NCBI GenBank assembly: GCA_046330435.1
Contig: JAXLST010000020.1
Location: 35,666-99,665 of the forward strand
Length of the DNA stretch: 64,000 bases
Direction: 5' to 3'
Origin: Ga0077560 sp046330435
Lineage (GTDB): Bacteria; Actinomycetota; Thermoleophilia; Miltoncostaeales; Miltoncostaeaceae
This document shows positions 55,182 to 64,000 of the stretch, piece by piece. Each line of letters starts with the position of its first letter. Position 1 is the stretch's first letter. The notes beneath the pieces were generated by a model. That model ran no database searches. It saw nothing but the letters and a program-made list of their open reading frames with translations, and was not told the origin of the DNA. Position numbers and translations under genes: made by a program.

Positions 55182-55975
55182 CTAGATGATGAGCCGCACG
55201 CGGGACCGCCAGATCGCCAGCCGCCACATCGCGAACCCGAACAGCAGCAGCGCGCCCACGTGCCCGGCGTCGGTCCAGCCCTGCCAGCCGAAGGCCGCGT
55301 GCCGCACGAGCTGCACGCAGTGGTACAGCGGGTTGAAGTGCCCGGCCACCTGCGCCCACTCCGGCAGGCCGTCCAGCGGGAAGTAGGTGCCGGCGACCAG
55401 GAACACCGGGGTGATGACCATGCTGGTGACGTAGGAGAAGTGGTCGATGGACTTCAGGATCGCGGCGATCAGCACGCCGAACGCCGCCCAGCCGAAGCCC
55501 GTGATGAAGCCGATGAGCGGCACGGCCAGCATCCCCCAGGACGGGTCCAGGCCGAAGGCGAGCGCCACCAGCAGCGGCGCCGTGCCGTATACCCCGGCCC
55601 GGGTGGCGACCCACAGCACCTCGCCGGTGACCAGTTCCTCGGTGTCGACGGGGGCGGCGAGGATGGCGTCGTAGGTGCGCTGGTACTCGCGCTTCACGAA
55701 CGTCCCGAACATCGTCGCGAACACCGAGGCGAACATCACCGCGGTGGCCACGGTCCCGGTGCCCACGAACTCCACGTAGTCCAGGCCCTGGACCTTGGAG
55801 ACCAGCGACCCGAAGCCGAAGCCGAAGGCCAGCAGGTAGATGGTGGGCTCCACCGTGGAGGACACGGTAGTGGACCGCCAGTACGAGCTGAAGTTGATGA
55901 CCTCGCGCACCAGGACGCCCATCAGCGCCGAGCGCTCCAGGCGGTGCAGCCGGGGGCCGGGCGGTGGCGCGGTGG

Positions 55976-55979
<4 letters not shown>
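55182..55979 (-). CDS. ABC-2 type transporter permease
   Basis: 265 residues with six membrane helices, NodJ/DrrB-like: EPTIYLLAFGFGFGSLVSKV, FVGTGTVATAVMFASVFATM, FKREYQRTYDAILAAPVDT-like coupling loop (seen as KREYQRTYDAILAAPVDTEE), GFGWAAFGVLIAAILKSID and VTSMVITPVFLVAGTYFPLD. It overlaps the ATPase stop by four bases (ATGA). The pair should export a lipid, drug or polysaccharide. Confidence 0.92.
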
Positions 55980-56872
<893 letters not shown>

Positions 56873-56925
56873 CGGGTCATCATGCACCCCGGCGCGGCGG
56901 CGCGGCGCCCGCTACGATCCTTGCC

Positions 56926-57630
56926 GTGTCAACGACCGACGGCCGCACCCCGCGGGGCCTGGGCGACATCATCACCACCGCCCGCCCCTTCGACGAGTAC
57001 ATGGCGATGTTCGACCTCACCGAGGCGGACCTGCTCGCCGGCCCCATCCTGGACTGCCCGGGCGGTGCCGGGGACTTCGGCGAGGCGGTGCGCGCGATGG
57101 GCGGCACCGTGATCAGCGTCGACCCGGTCTACGCCACGCCGCTGGAGGAGTTCCTGCCGGTCGCGCGGCGCGACACGCACACCGGCAACCGGTACGTGAT
57201 CGAGAACCCGCACCTGTACGTCATGGGGTTCTTCCACGACACCGACGACCACCTGGCCCGCCGCCTCGCCGGCCTGGAGCGCTTCGCCGCCGGGTTCTCC
57301 GGGCCCGGGCCGTTCCACGTGCCCGCCAAGCTCCCGGACCTGCCGTTCCCCGACGGCCACGTGCGGCTCGCCCTGTCGGCGCACCTCATGTTCACGTACC
57401 CCGACCACCTGGACCGCGACGACCACCTGGCCTGCCTGCGGGAGCTGCTGCGCGTGGCCTCGGAGGAGGTCCGGGTGTTCCCGCTGCTCGACACCACGCT
57501 GCAGCGGGTGCCGTACTTCGACGACCTGCTGGGCGCGCTCGCGGCCGACGGGGTGCGGAGCGAGATCCGCACGGTCCCGTACGAGTGGCAGCGCGGCGCC
57601 GACCAGATGCTGGTGCTGCGCCGGGACTGA
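56926..57630 (+). CDS. Putative SAM-dependent methyltransferase
   Basis: 234 residues. ILDCPGGAGDFGEAVRAMGG is a class I SAM-binding loop (D-x-x-G-G-x-G), followed by VISVDPVYATPLEEF with the acidic residue that binds the SAM ribose, and LPFPDGHVRLALSAHLMFTY in the motif-II position. The GTG start at 56926 is divergent from the ABC exporter (53 bases). Substrate unknown. Confidence 0.78.
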   Translation: MSTTDGRTPRGLGDIITTARPFDEYMAMFDLTEADLLAGPILDCPGGAGDFGEAVRAMGGTVISVDPVYATPLEEFLPVARRDTHTGNRYVIENPHLYVMGFFHDTDDHLARRLAGLERFAAGFSGPGPFHVPAKLPDLPFPDGHVRLALSAHLMFTYPDHLDRDDHLACLRELLRVASEEVRVFPLLDTTLQRVPYFDDLLGALAADGVRSEIRTVPYEWQRGADQMLVLRRD

Positions 57631-57708
57631 CGGTTCGCCCCGGTTCCGCGGGGCGTGGCAGGATCCGGTCCACCGGCAGCAGCCGGGCCGAGACCGGGAG
57701 ATCCGACC

Positions 57709-60244
57709 ATGACCTCACGCCGCCGCGTGCCCCGGCGCGTGCTGATCGCCGCAGCCGCCCTCACCGCGGGGACCGCCCCCGCCGCCGTCGCGCAGGCGCC
57801 GTTCTGGCACGCCCCGGCGGTGCTCGCCTCGGGTCTCACGCAGGCCTACCCGCCGCGCGTCGCGGTCGAGGACGACGGCGGTGCGGTGGTGGCGTGGGCC
57901 GTCGGCGGCGCCGACCCCGCCGTCTGGGCGGCCACCCGGCCCGACGGCGCCTCCCCCTTCGGCGCGCCGGTGCGCCTCACGCCGGTATGCGGGCGCTCCT
58001 GCCTGTTCTACGGCGTGCAGGCCGCGGTGGACCCCGGCGGATCGGGAACCGGGGTGGTGTGGGTGCTGAGCCGGACGGTCCCGGTGGACGCCTCCACCGT
58101 CCAGGCCGTCGTGCGCGGTGCGGGCGGCGCGTTCACCGCGGCCGAGGACCTGAGCGCCGGCCGGCCGTTCCCCGGCGCCGCGCCCGGTGTGGCCGCGGGA
58201 CCGGGCGGCCAGGTGGTGGTCGTGTTCGACGACGCCGACCGGAGGGCCCGGGCGCGTGAGCGCACGGCGGCGACGGCGTGGGACGCCCCCGCGGTGCTGG
58301 GCGACGCCCCGGTGTCCGGCGTGTCGACCCCGTCGGTCGCCATCGGCACCGGCGGCCACCTGCCGCCGCCTGGCAGTCCGGCACCTGCGCCGCCTGGGTG
58401 GCGCAGGCACCGCCCGGTGGCCCCTGGGGCGGCGCGACGCAGTTGCCGGGATGCGCACAGAACCCGGCGGTGACCGTGGGCGCGACGAGGCGGCGTGGAC
58501 GCCGTCTGGCGCGGCTGGGACGGCGTGAACCGGCGGGTGGTCTCCGCCCGGGCGGCCACGGCAGGTGCGGCGTTCGGAGCGGCCACCCGACCTGGGTACG
58601 GCCGGGGACGTCCTCGACCCGCCGGTGGTGCGGGCCCTGCCGGGCGACGATGCGGCCGCCGCATGGACCGGCCCCGACGGCGCGGCGGTGATCGCCCGCC
58701 GGACCGGTGCCGCCTGGAGCGCACCGGACGCCTCGAGCCCGCTGCCGCTGACGACACGCTCCGTCGCCATCGGCGCCAACGGCGATGTGGCCGCGGCGGG
58801 GGCCGAGGGCCCCGACGGCACCCCGGTGGCCCTCGTCAGGCCCGCGGGCGGCGCGTGGAGGGCCCCGGAGCCGGCGTTCCCGCCCGGCTCGGGCTGGAAT
58901 GCGCTGGGCGTCGCGGCGTCCGGGGACGTCATCGCGGCGGCGAGCGACGAGACCTCGGTTGAGGTGAGCGAGCGCACGACCCGGCCGGGGGCGGCGCTCG
59001 TGCTGCCCGATCCCCGCCCCACGCGCCTCACGGGCCCCGGCTCCGCGGCGGCCAACGCGCGTGTCCCTCTCACGCTCACGCTCGGGTCCGGCGGGTACCG
59101 CGTGCCCGTCCAGGTGCAGCGCAGGATCTCCACGGGCTGGCGCACCTTCGCGACGGCGACCGTCACCACCCCCGGTTTCGGCCCGCCGGTGGTCACGGTG
59201 CCGGCCCGGCTCACGGCGCCCGGGGTGAACCGGGTGCGGGTGCTGGTGGGCGCCGCCCGCAGGCCCAGCGGCACGGTGGCGATCACGGTCACCCCGTCGG
59301 GGCCGCGGCGCGTGGCGCTGCCCGGCACCCCGCTCGCCATCGCCGCCGGCCCCGCCGGCGTGTGGGTCCTGGACCAGGGCTCCGACGTCGCCGGCGACAC
59401 GGTGCTGCGGCGCCTGGACCGCCGCACGGGCCGGCCGGCCGCCGCCGTGCCGGTGCCCGGCGAGTCGCGCGCCATCGCCGTGGGCGCCGATGCGGTCTGG
59501 ACGGCCGACGCGGACGGCGTGACCCGCGTGGACGCCCGCACCCTCGCCGTGACCCGCACGCTCATCCCGGGCGGCGCCCGGTCGGTGGTGACCTCCGGCC
59601 CCCATGTCTGGGCCACGGGGGTCTGCGAACCCTCCGCGGAGCCGATCTTCGAGCTGTGCCACCCCCGGCGCGCCGAGGCGCTTGACGCCACCAACGGGGC
59701 GCTGCTCGGGCGCACGGTGCGCCTGGGACCGGCCGGTTCCGCCGATGCGGCGGCGATCTTCGGGACCACCCTGTGGCTGTGGGGCGAGTCGGAGCAGAGC
59801 TACGACGACAGCGTCCTCGCCCGCGCCGACGCGGCGACCGGCGCGATCGCGTCCGGGCCCCGGATCTTCCCGGGCCGGTTCGGCGTGCCGTTCACGGCCG
59901 TCTCGGCCCGGACGGTGTGGATCGTGGGGAGCCAGAGCGCGACGCGTGCTGACGGCGCGGCCCTCCCGGTCCCGCTGCCCATCCTGCTGCCGCGCCACCG
60001 CGCGGTGCAGGTGCTCCCGGCCGGGAACCGGGCATGGGTGCTGCAGCAGCGGCCGGTCACCCGGCCGGGGCGACGCGACGAGGCCCTGGCGGAGGTGGTC
60101 ATCGCCACCGGCCGGCGCACCGGGCGGGTGCTGCGCCTGGGGGAGGCGTTGAAGGCCGGCACGACCGCGGCGCGCGGGGACGGAGCGGTGTGGGTGCTGC
60201 GGCCCTCGGAGGCGACCGTGATCCGGGTGCCGCGGCCCGGCTGA
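57709..60244 (+). pseudogene. Secreted propeller-type protein gene with three indels
   Basis: ATG 57709 with GGGAG upstream and a signal peptide (RRVLIAAAALTAGTAPAAVA). Protein-like sequence runs to about 58365 (VSTPSVAIGTGGHL), shifts by -1 (AAAWQSGTCAAWVAQAPP), by +1 near 58486 (GVDAVWRGWDGVNRRVVSAR), and by +1 near 58586, an extra C in a CCC run (DLGTAGDVLDPPVVRALPGD), then stays open to 60244. The N part has Trp-rich repeats of the sialidase/propeller kind; the C part has YVTN-like repeats (VWVLDQGSDVAGDTVLRRLD, VWTADADGVTRVDARTL). If the indels are errors, this is an intact exported protein of about 840 residues. Confidence 0.75.
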
Positions 60245-60255
60245 TCCCCCGGCCG

Positions 60256-60285
60256 CCGGGGCCGGCGCGCGGACGCCGGCCCCGG
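60256..60285 (+). terminator. 12-bp perfect hairpin after the frameshifted propeller gene
   Basis: Positions 60256-60267 pair exactly with 60274-60285 around a 6-base loop, 11 bases past the stop at 60244. It has no T tract. Confidence 0.6.
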
Positions 60286-60447
60286 GGACCGCCCTCTCCA
60301 GGCGCACGGCGCCGGGCCGTGCGGGCCGCGCACGCCACGGGGCGGGGACGCGGTGCCGCGAGTCTCGCGATCCTCCCCGTCGGGGGGAAGGGCGGGGGCC
60401 GAAAACCCGCCGAAAGTCGGTGATGCGGGGGTGACATACTCACCCGC

Positions 60448-60858
60448 ATGGCAACCATCCCACGCACGCAGATGGATGTCGCCGCCCTCGACGCCGCCGA
60501 CGCGGCGTGCCCCGCCCGCAGGCTCCTGGGCCGCCTCGCGGAGCGGTGGACCGGGCTGGTGCTCATCTCGCTCGCAGACGGCCGCTCGCACCGGTTCTCG
60601 GACCTCATGCGGGCCATCGGGAACATCTCCCAGAAGATGCTCACCCAGACGCTGCGCTCGCTGGAGCGCGACGGGATCGTGGAACGGGTCGTGCAACCCA
60701 CCTCGCCGCCGTCGGTGGAGTACCGGCTCAGCGGGCTGGGGACCGAACTGCTGGCGCCCGTGGGGGCGTTGTCCGGCTGGGCCTACGCCAACGCCGCGGC
60801 GATGGACGCCGCGCGCGCCGCGTACGACGCCACCGCGGGCGCTACTTCGTCTGGCTGA
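60448..60858 (+). CDS. HxlR-family transcriptional regulator (second)
   Basis: 136 residues: ACPARRLLGRLAERWTGLVL, HRFSDLMRAIGNISQKMLTQ, TLRSLERDGIVERVV and YRLSGLGTELLAPVG, a standard HxlR winged helix with the N-terminal Cys. Upstream, 60395-60447 contains AT-richer DNA (GGGGGTGACATACTCACC) that includes an inverted GGTGA/TCACC pair and is likely the operator. Target unknown; the gene stands between unrelated neighbours. Confidence 0.88.
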   Translation: MATIPRTQMDVAALDAADAACPARRLLGRLAERWTGLVLISLADGRSHRFSDLMRAIGNISQKMLTQTLRSLERDGIVERVVQPTSPPSVEYRLSGLGTELLAPVGALSGWAYANAAAMDAARAAYDATAGATSSG

Positions 60859-61093
60859 GCAGCACCGCGAGGTCCGAGTAACACAGGCCGTCGGCGGTCT
60901 CCGGCAGGCCGAGGTCGTGCTCGACGGCCTCCGCGAGGGCCCGGGCCCGGTTGAGGACCGCGGGGTGCACGGGCTGCGACGGAGCGGACTCCGCGATGCG
61001 CTTGGCCTCGTTGCGGAGCTGGTTCAGGTCCGCCGCGGGGGAGTTGAACGAGGGGCGTGGGGGCTGCTGCCAGCCGCTGGTCTCGGTGCTCAT
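60842..61093 (-). CDS. Small hypothetical protein (83 aa)
   Basis: Hydrophilic, mostly helical (AADLNQLRNEAKRIAESAPS, LNRARALAEAVEHDLGLPET) with one Cys near the end (DGLCYSDLAVLL). Starts at ATG 61093. It overlaps the end of the HxlR gene by 17 bases in convergent direction. No family recognised. Confidence 0.6.
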   Translation of the reverse strand: MSTETSGWQQPPRPSFNSPAADLNQLRNEAKRIAESAPSQPVHPAVLNRARALAEAVEHDLGLPETADGLCYSDLAVLLSQTK

Positions 61094-61115
61094 CGACGCG
61101 AACGGTAGCGGATGA

Positions 61116-61147
61116 CCCGGCGGCGGCGGCTTCGAACCGCCGCCGGG
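61116..61147. terminator. GC hairpin between the 83-aa gene and peptidase E
   Basis: 11-bp perfect arms (61116-61126 with 61137-61147) just downstream of the minus-strand peptidase stop at 61166; the loop contains TTCGAA. No T tract. Confidence 0.5.
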
Positions 61148-61165
61148 CCCCGCGGCCGCCGCGCG

Positions 61166-61945
61166 CTAGGAGACGAGCGCCGGCTCTGCGGCCCGGGTGG
61201 AGGCGAGCACCAGCGGCTCGATGGGGTGCTCGGCCACCTCACCGTCCCGGCCCACCTCCACCCGGTACGCCCTGCGCCCCGGCCGGGAGCTGACCACCCG
61301 GTGCGGTGCGGCGCCCACGTAGTGCAGCGCCACCCCGTCCTCGCAGCCGATCCCCGGGGCCATGCCGCCGCGGACGAAGCCCAGGTAGGCCTCGCGCCGC
61401 AGCTCGTAGTGCGGGCAGTTGCTGCCGGCCAGCAGCCCCAGCCCGTCGTGGATGGGGGCCATCCGCGGCCCCCACGAGGCGGTCACCCCCGCCTGGAACC
61501 AGCACTGCGACCCGGCGCACAGCCCGGCCAGCAGCACCCCGCGCTCCCACGCCTCCCGCAGCACGGCGTCCAGGCCGTGGACCCGCCACACCGCCAGCAG
61601 GCCCGCCGTGTTCCCCCCGCCCACGTAGATGACGTCCTGGTGCAGCAGGAACGCCCGCACGTCCTCCACGGTGCGGTGGAACAGCTGGAGGTGCGACGGG
61701 CGGGCCCCGAGCTCCGAGAACGCCTTGTAGAACTTGACCGTGTAGCTGCTGTTGTCCCCGCCCGCGGTGGGCAGGAAGCACACCCGCGGGGCGTCGCGGC
61801 CCGTGGCCTCCAGGATGTACCGGTCGAGCGCGGGGTTGTCCGGCTCCTCCGTGAAGCCGCCGCCGCCCATCGCCACGATCTGGCGTCGCGGACGGGCGAC
61901 CCGGAATCCCGGCAGGTATCGGCTGCGGTGTCGCGGCAGGGTCAT
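61166..61945 (-). CDS. Peptidase E (S51)-like protein with Cys at the nucleophile position
   Basis: 259 residues of the peptidase E / class I amidotransferase-like fold: IVAMGGGGFTEEPDNPALDR, RVCFLPTAGGDNSSYTVKFY, VIYVGGGNTAGLLAVWRVHG. At the nucleophile elbow, where S51 peptidases have G-x-SAG, this protein reads LAGLCAGSQCWF; the codon is TGC. A His in NCPHYELRREAYLGF is retained. The Ser to Cys change could make it a Cys enzyme (hydrolase or amidotransferase), or inactive. The paralogue next door, divergent, keeps Ser. Confidence 0.88.
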   Translation of the reverse strand: MTLPRHRSRYLPGFRVARPRRQIVAMGGGGFTEEPDNPALDRYILEATGRDAPRVCFLPTAGGDNSSYTVKFYKAFSELGARPSHLQLFHRTVEDVRAFLLHQDVIYVGGGNTAGLLAVWRVHGLDAVLREAWERGVLLAGLCAGSQCWFQAGVTASWGPRMAPIHDGLGLLAGSNCPHYELRREAYLGFVRGGMAPGIGCEDGVALHYVGAAPHRVVSSRPGRRAYRVEVGRDGEVAEHPIEPLVLASTRAAEPALVS

Positions 61946-62088
61946 GGGGCGTCTCCCGTCGCTGGCGTGGGGGCCATGGTGGGGTATCCGGCTCCGGCGG
62001 GCGACCGCCGGTCAACCAGACATTCCGCACGCCGCTTGGCCCCGCGTCCAGACCTCGCGGCACGGTGTCGCGGCTATGTTTCGCCGGG

Positions 62089-62781
62089 ATGACGCGACGG
62101 ATCTTCGCCTGCGGCGGCGACGGCTGGCCGACCGACCCGGGACACCCGGCGATCGAGGAGCGCATGCTCGAGCTGCTGGGCGTGGACACGCCCCGCGTGC
62201 TGTTCCTGCCCACCGCCAGCGGCGACAGCGGGAACCTCATCTCCCGGTTCTACGAGTTCTTCGCGCCGCGCGGCTGCCGGTGCGACCACCTCGCGATCTT
62301 CCGGCCGCACCCGCGGTCGGTGGAGCAGGCCATCGCCGACCAGGACCTGGTGTACGTGGGCGGCGGGAGCACCGCGAACCTCCTGGCCCTGTGGGCGCTC
62401 CACGGCGTGGACGCGGCGCTGCGCGACGCGTACGGCCGCGGCGTGGCGATGGCCGGGGTGAGCGCCGGGGCGATCTGCTGGTTCCGGCACGGCCTGTCGA
62501 ACTCCCTGGGGCACGGCTTCGCGCCGGTCGAGGGCCTGGGCCTGCTGCCCGGGGCGTTCTGCCCCCACGTGGACGGCGACGCGGGCCGCGCGCCAGCCCT
62601 GGAGGCGGCCGTGCGGAACGGGCACTTCCCCGAGGCCTACGGCGTGGACGACGGCGCCGCCCTGGTGTTCGCCGACGAGCGGCTCACCGAGGTGGTGAGC
62701 GCACGGGAGGGCCGCGGCGCCCGCCGGGTGGCCCTGAGGGACGGCGCGCCGGCGTGGGAACCGGCGCTTCCGGCGGTCTGA
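62089..62781 (+). CDS. Peptidase E (S51)-like protein with Ser nucleophile
   Basis: 230 residues: IFACGGDGWPTDPGHPAIEE, RVLFLPTASGDSGNLISRFY, LVYVGGGSTANLLALWALHG and the elbow MAGVSAGAICWF with the expected Ser. The His is in AFCPHVDGDAGRAP. The S51 family contains alpha-aspartyl dipeptidases and cyanophycinase-type enzymes. It is divergent from the Cys-bearing paralogue (143 bases apart), which suggests duplication followed by change of mechanism. Confidence 0.92.
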   Translation: MTRRIFACGGDGWPTDPGHPAIEERMLELLGVDTPRVLFLPTASGDSGNLISRFYEFFAPRGCRCDHLAIFRPHPRSVEQAIADQDLVYVGGGSTANLLALWALHGVDAALRDAYGRGVAMAGVSAGAICWFRHGLSNSLGHGFAPVEGLGLLPGAFCPHVDGDAGRAPALEAAVRNGHFPEAYGVDDGAALVFADERLTEVVSAREGRGARRVALRDGAPAWEPALPAV

Positions 62782-62907
62782 TCCCGCCCGGGGCAGGGAC
62801 GGGGCCGCCCGCCGCGTAGACGGGGTGGTCCCGGCGAACCGGAGGCCCCCGTCCCCACGAACCGCGCTGGTAGCGTCGCCCGCTCTCCACGAGGAGGCGG
62901 ACCACAC

Positions 62908-64000
62908 ATGAGCGGACGTGCCCTTCTGCTCTGCCTGATCGCCGCCGCCGGCACCCCGGTGGTGGCCGCCCCCGCGGTCGCGCAGGACCCCACCGCGGGA
63001 CTCGAGAACCGGCTGCCCGACCCCGCGTGGCTGCCGGCGCCGCCCACGGCGGCCACGGCCCTCACGCTCCCCGACCACCTGGTCGACCAGGTGATGCCGG
63101 CCGGCGAGGCCCGCCGCGCCGAGGCGATCGCACGGCTCGCGCGCAACGCGTTCATCGGCGGCGTCCGCGAGGACGTCCCGGCCACCGCGACCCTGCCCGC
63201 CACCACCGTGTGGGCCGTGCAGTTCGCCACGCCCGGCGGCGCGCGGGCCGGGCTCGAGGCCGTGCGGTGGGCGCTGCGGGTCCGCGCCGACACCACCTCC
63301 CAGCGCAGCGACGAGCTGGCGGACCCCGCCGACGGGCGCATCATCACCACCACCGCCGCCGATGGCACGGTGCGCGTGGACGCCGTGTTCGCCGCGGGCA
63401 CCTGGCTCTATGGCGTGGGCCGCGCCGCGCCGCCGGGCACGGACCCCGACCTGGCGGGGCTCGCGGCCCTGGCCGCCCACCTGTGGGCCCGGCAGCCGGA
63501 GCGCCCCGACCCCCTGGGCGCCCAGCCCCTGGGGGTGACCCCCGACCTGCGCGCCGCCCTGGCGGCCGCCCACGCCAGGGCGATGCGCCGTCCGCCCGCC
63601 GTGCCGCCGGAGGCGGTGCCCGGGTCGGTGCAGGCCGCGAGCCTCGCCGGCACCGGCTGGGCCCTGGCCCGCTTCACCCGCGTCGACGGCGACCCGGAGC
63701 TGTTCCGCACCACGCCCGGCGGCGCATGGGTGTCGGTGGGCGACCCCGGCGGCCCCGGCTGCCCGCGCATCCCGGCGGCGGTGAAGGAGGTGTGGGGCCT
63801 CACGGTGAGCTGCCCGCTCGCCGCCTCCCCCGTGGTGCGGCCCGACGACCCCGACGCCCTGGAGGCCGGGGACGCGCCCTTCGACGGGCTCGGCACCTGG
63901 GTGTGGGAGGTCCGCGGATCCGGCGGCGTGGCGGCCATCGCGGCCCGCGCGACGGGCGCCGGCATGCGCACCGTCTACGTGAAGTCCGGCGACGGCACCC
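62908..64000 (+). CDS. Secreted hypothetical protein, cut by the right edge
   Basis: Open frame from ATG 62908 (GAGGAGG ten bases upstream) to the window end, at least 364 residues. The signal peptide is ALLLCLIAAAGTPVVAAPAV. The rest is a soluble Ala/Pro-rich domain with TVWAVQFATPGGARAGLEAV, then VDAVFAAGTWLYGVGR, and later a second part with VSVGDPGGPGCPRIPAAVKE and a further Cys (LTVSCPLAAS). No family recognised; the pattern resembles secreted sporulation/stress proteins of unknown role. Confidence 0.75.
   Translation, partial: MSGRALLLCLIAAAGTPVVAAPAVAQDPTAGLENRLPDPAWLPAPPTAATALTLPDHLVDQVMPAGEARRAEAIARLARNAFIGGVREDVPATATLPATTVWAVQFATPGGARAGLEAVRWALRVRADTTSQRSDELADPADGRIITTTAADGTVRVDAVFAAGTWLYGVGRAAPPGTDPDLAGLAALAAHLWARQPERPDPLGAQPLGVTPDLRAALAAAHARAMRRPPAVPPEAVPGSVQAASLAGTGWALARFTRVDGDPELFRTTPGGAWVSVGDPGGPGCPRIPAAVKEVWGLTVSCPLAASPVVRPDDPDALEAGDAPFDGLGTWVWEVRGSGGVAAIAARATGAGMRTVYVKSGDGT

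Overview
The window is very GC-rich and dense with short GTGA/ATGA stop-start overlaps and GTG/TTG starts. It carries several actinobacterial hallmarks: a fused E2-E1 2-oxoglutarate dehydrogenase, ergothioneine genes, an Lhr-Nei2 pair, a Gram-positive type LexA box and an initiator tRNA with a C1-U72 end. It therefore looks like an Actinomycetota chromosome. A deep-branching, possibly motile lineage such as Thermoleophilia/Solirubrobacterales is my inference from the pilT gene, the sigma-28-like promoter elements and the NGTL/DGSL-type fibre repeats; it is not proven. I see no prophage, insertion sequence, CRISPR array or rRNA operon.

Layout. 0-4.5 kb: fasciclin lipoprotein, tRNA-Leu, a Ppx/GppA phosphatase, small proteins, a pyridoxamine-oxidase-fold protein and a GT4 glycosyltransferase. 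4.5-7.1 kb: a short FdrA-like protein divergent from a frameshifted DUF1116 gene; these families form the oxamate carbamoyltransferase module elsewhere. 7.1-11.8 kb: HxlR regulator, PilT ATPase, TPR protein, then the housekeeping-type sigma factor behind an unusual control region (sigma-28-like promoter, sigma-A-like promoter and a LexA box on the start site), and a MOSC protein. 11.8-16.1 kb: initiator tRNA, small membrane proteins, a SnoaL-like gene with an in-frame TGA, and a compact minus-strand run of DUF2249-DUF2249, DUF59, a polytopic NnrS/heme-copper-like protein, DUF2249 and DUF3072, which looks like a nitric-oxide or heme/metal stress operon. 16.2-22.7 kb: cytochrome P450 plus CtaG, a secreted nuclease, then a ferredoxin reductase / ferredoxin / ferric-reductase-like membrane protein operon that could feed the P450.

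22.7-30.3 kb: a single polypeptide joining an ECF sigma factor, a zinc-type anti-sigma motif, a membrane segment and a long proline-rich, histidine-tailed outer part; then a 1444-residue 2-oxoglutarate dehydrogenase carrying two lipoyl domains, a subunit-binding domain, E2 and E1 in one chain, coupled to a lipoate ligase gene. 30.3-41.3 kb: egtD-egtB, followed on the same strand by four tandem secreted paralogues, each with about seven beta-propeller-like repeats and three copies of a helical INQRI unit. This family is the most likely undescribed system here.

41.5-53.2 kb: NUDIX, a small membrane protein and a benzoylformate-decarboxylase-like enzyme (one operon), ClpS, a CHAP hydrolase with a flagellar-export-like N terminus, the divergent lhr-nei2 pair, a YihY-type membrane protein and a beta-hydroxyacid dehydrogenase. 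53.2-64 kb: GH15 trehalase/glucoamylase, an ABC-2 exporter pair, a methyltransferase, a multiply frameshifted secreted propeller protein, a second HxlR regulator, two divergent peptidase E paralogues (one with Cys in place of the nucleophilic Ser) and a secreted protein cut by the right edge. Indels or stops cluster in four genes, so either recent decay or consensus errors are present.
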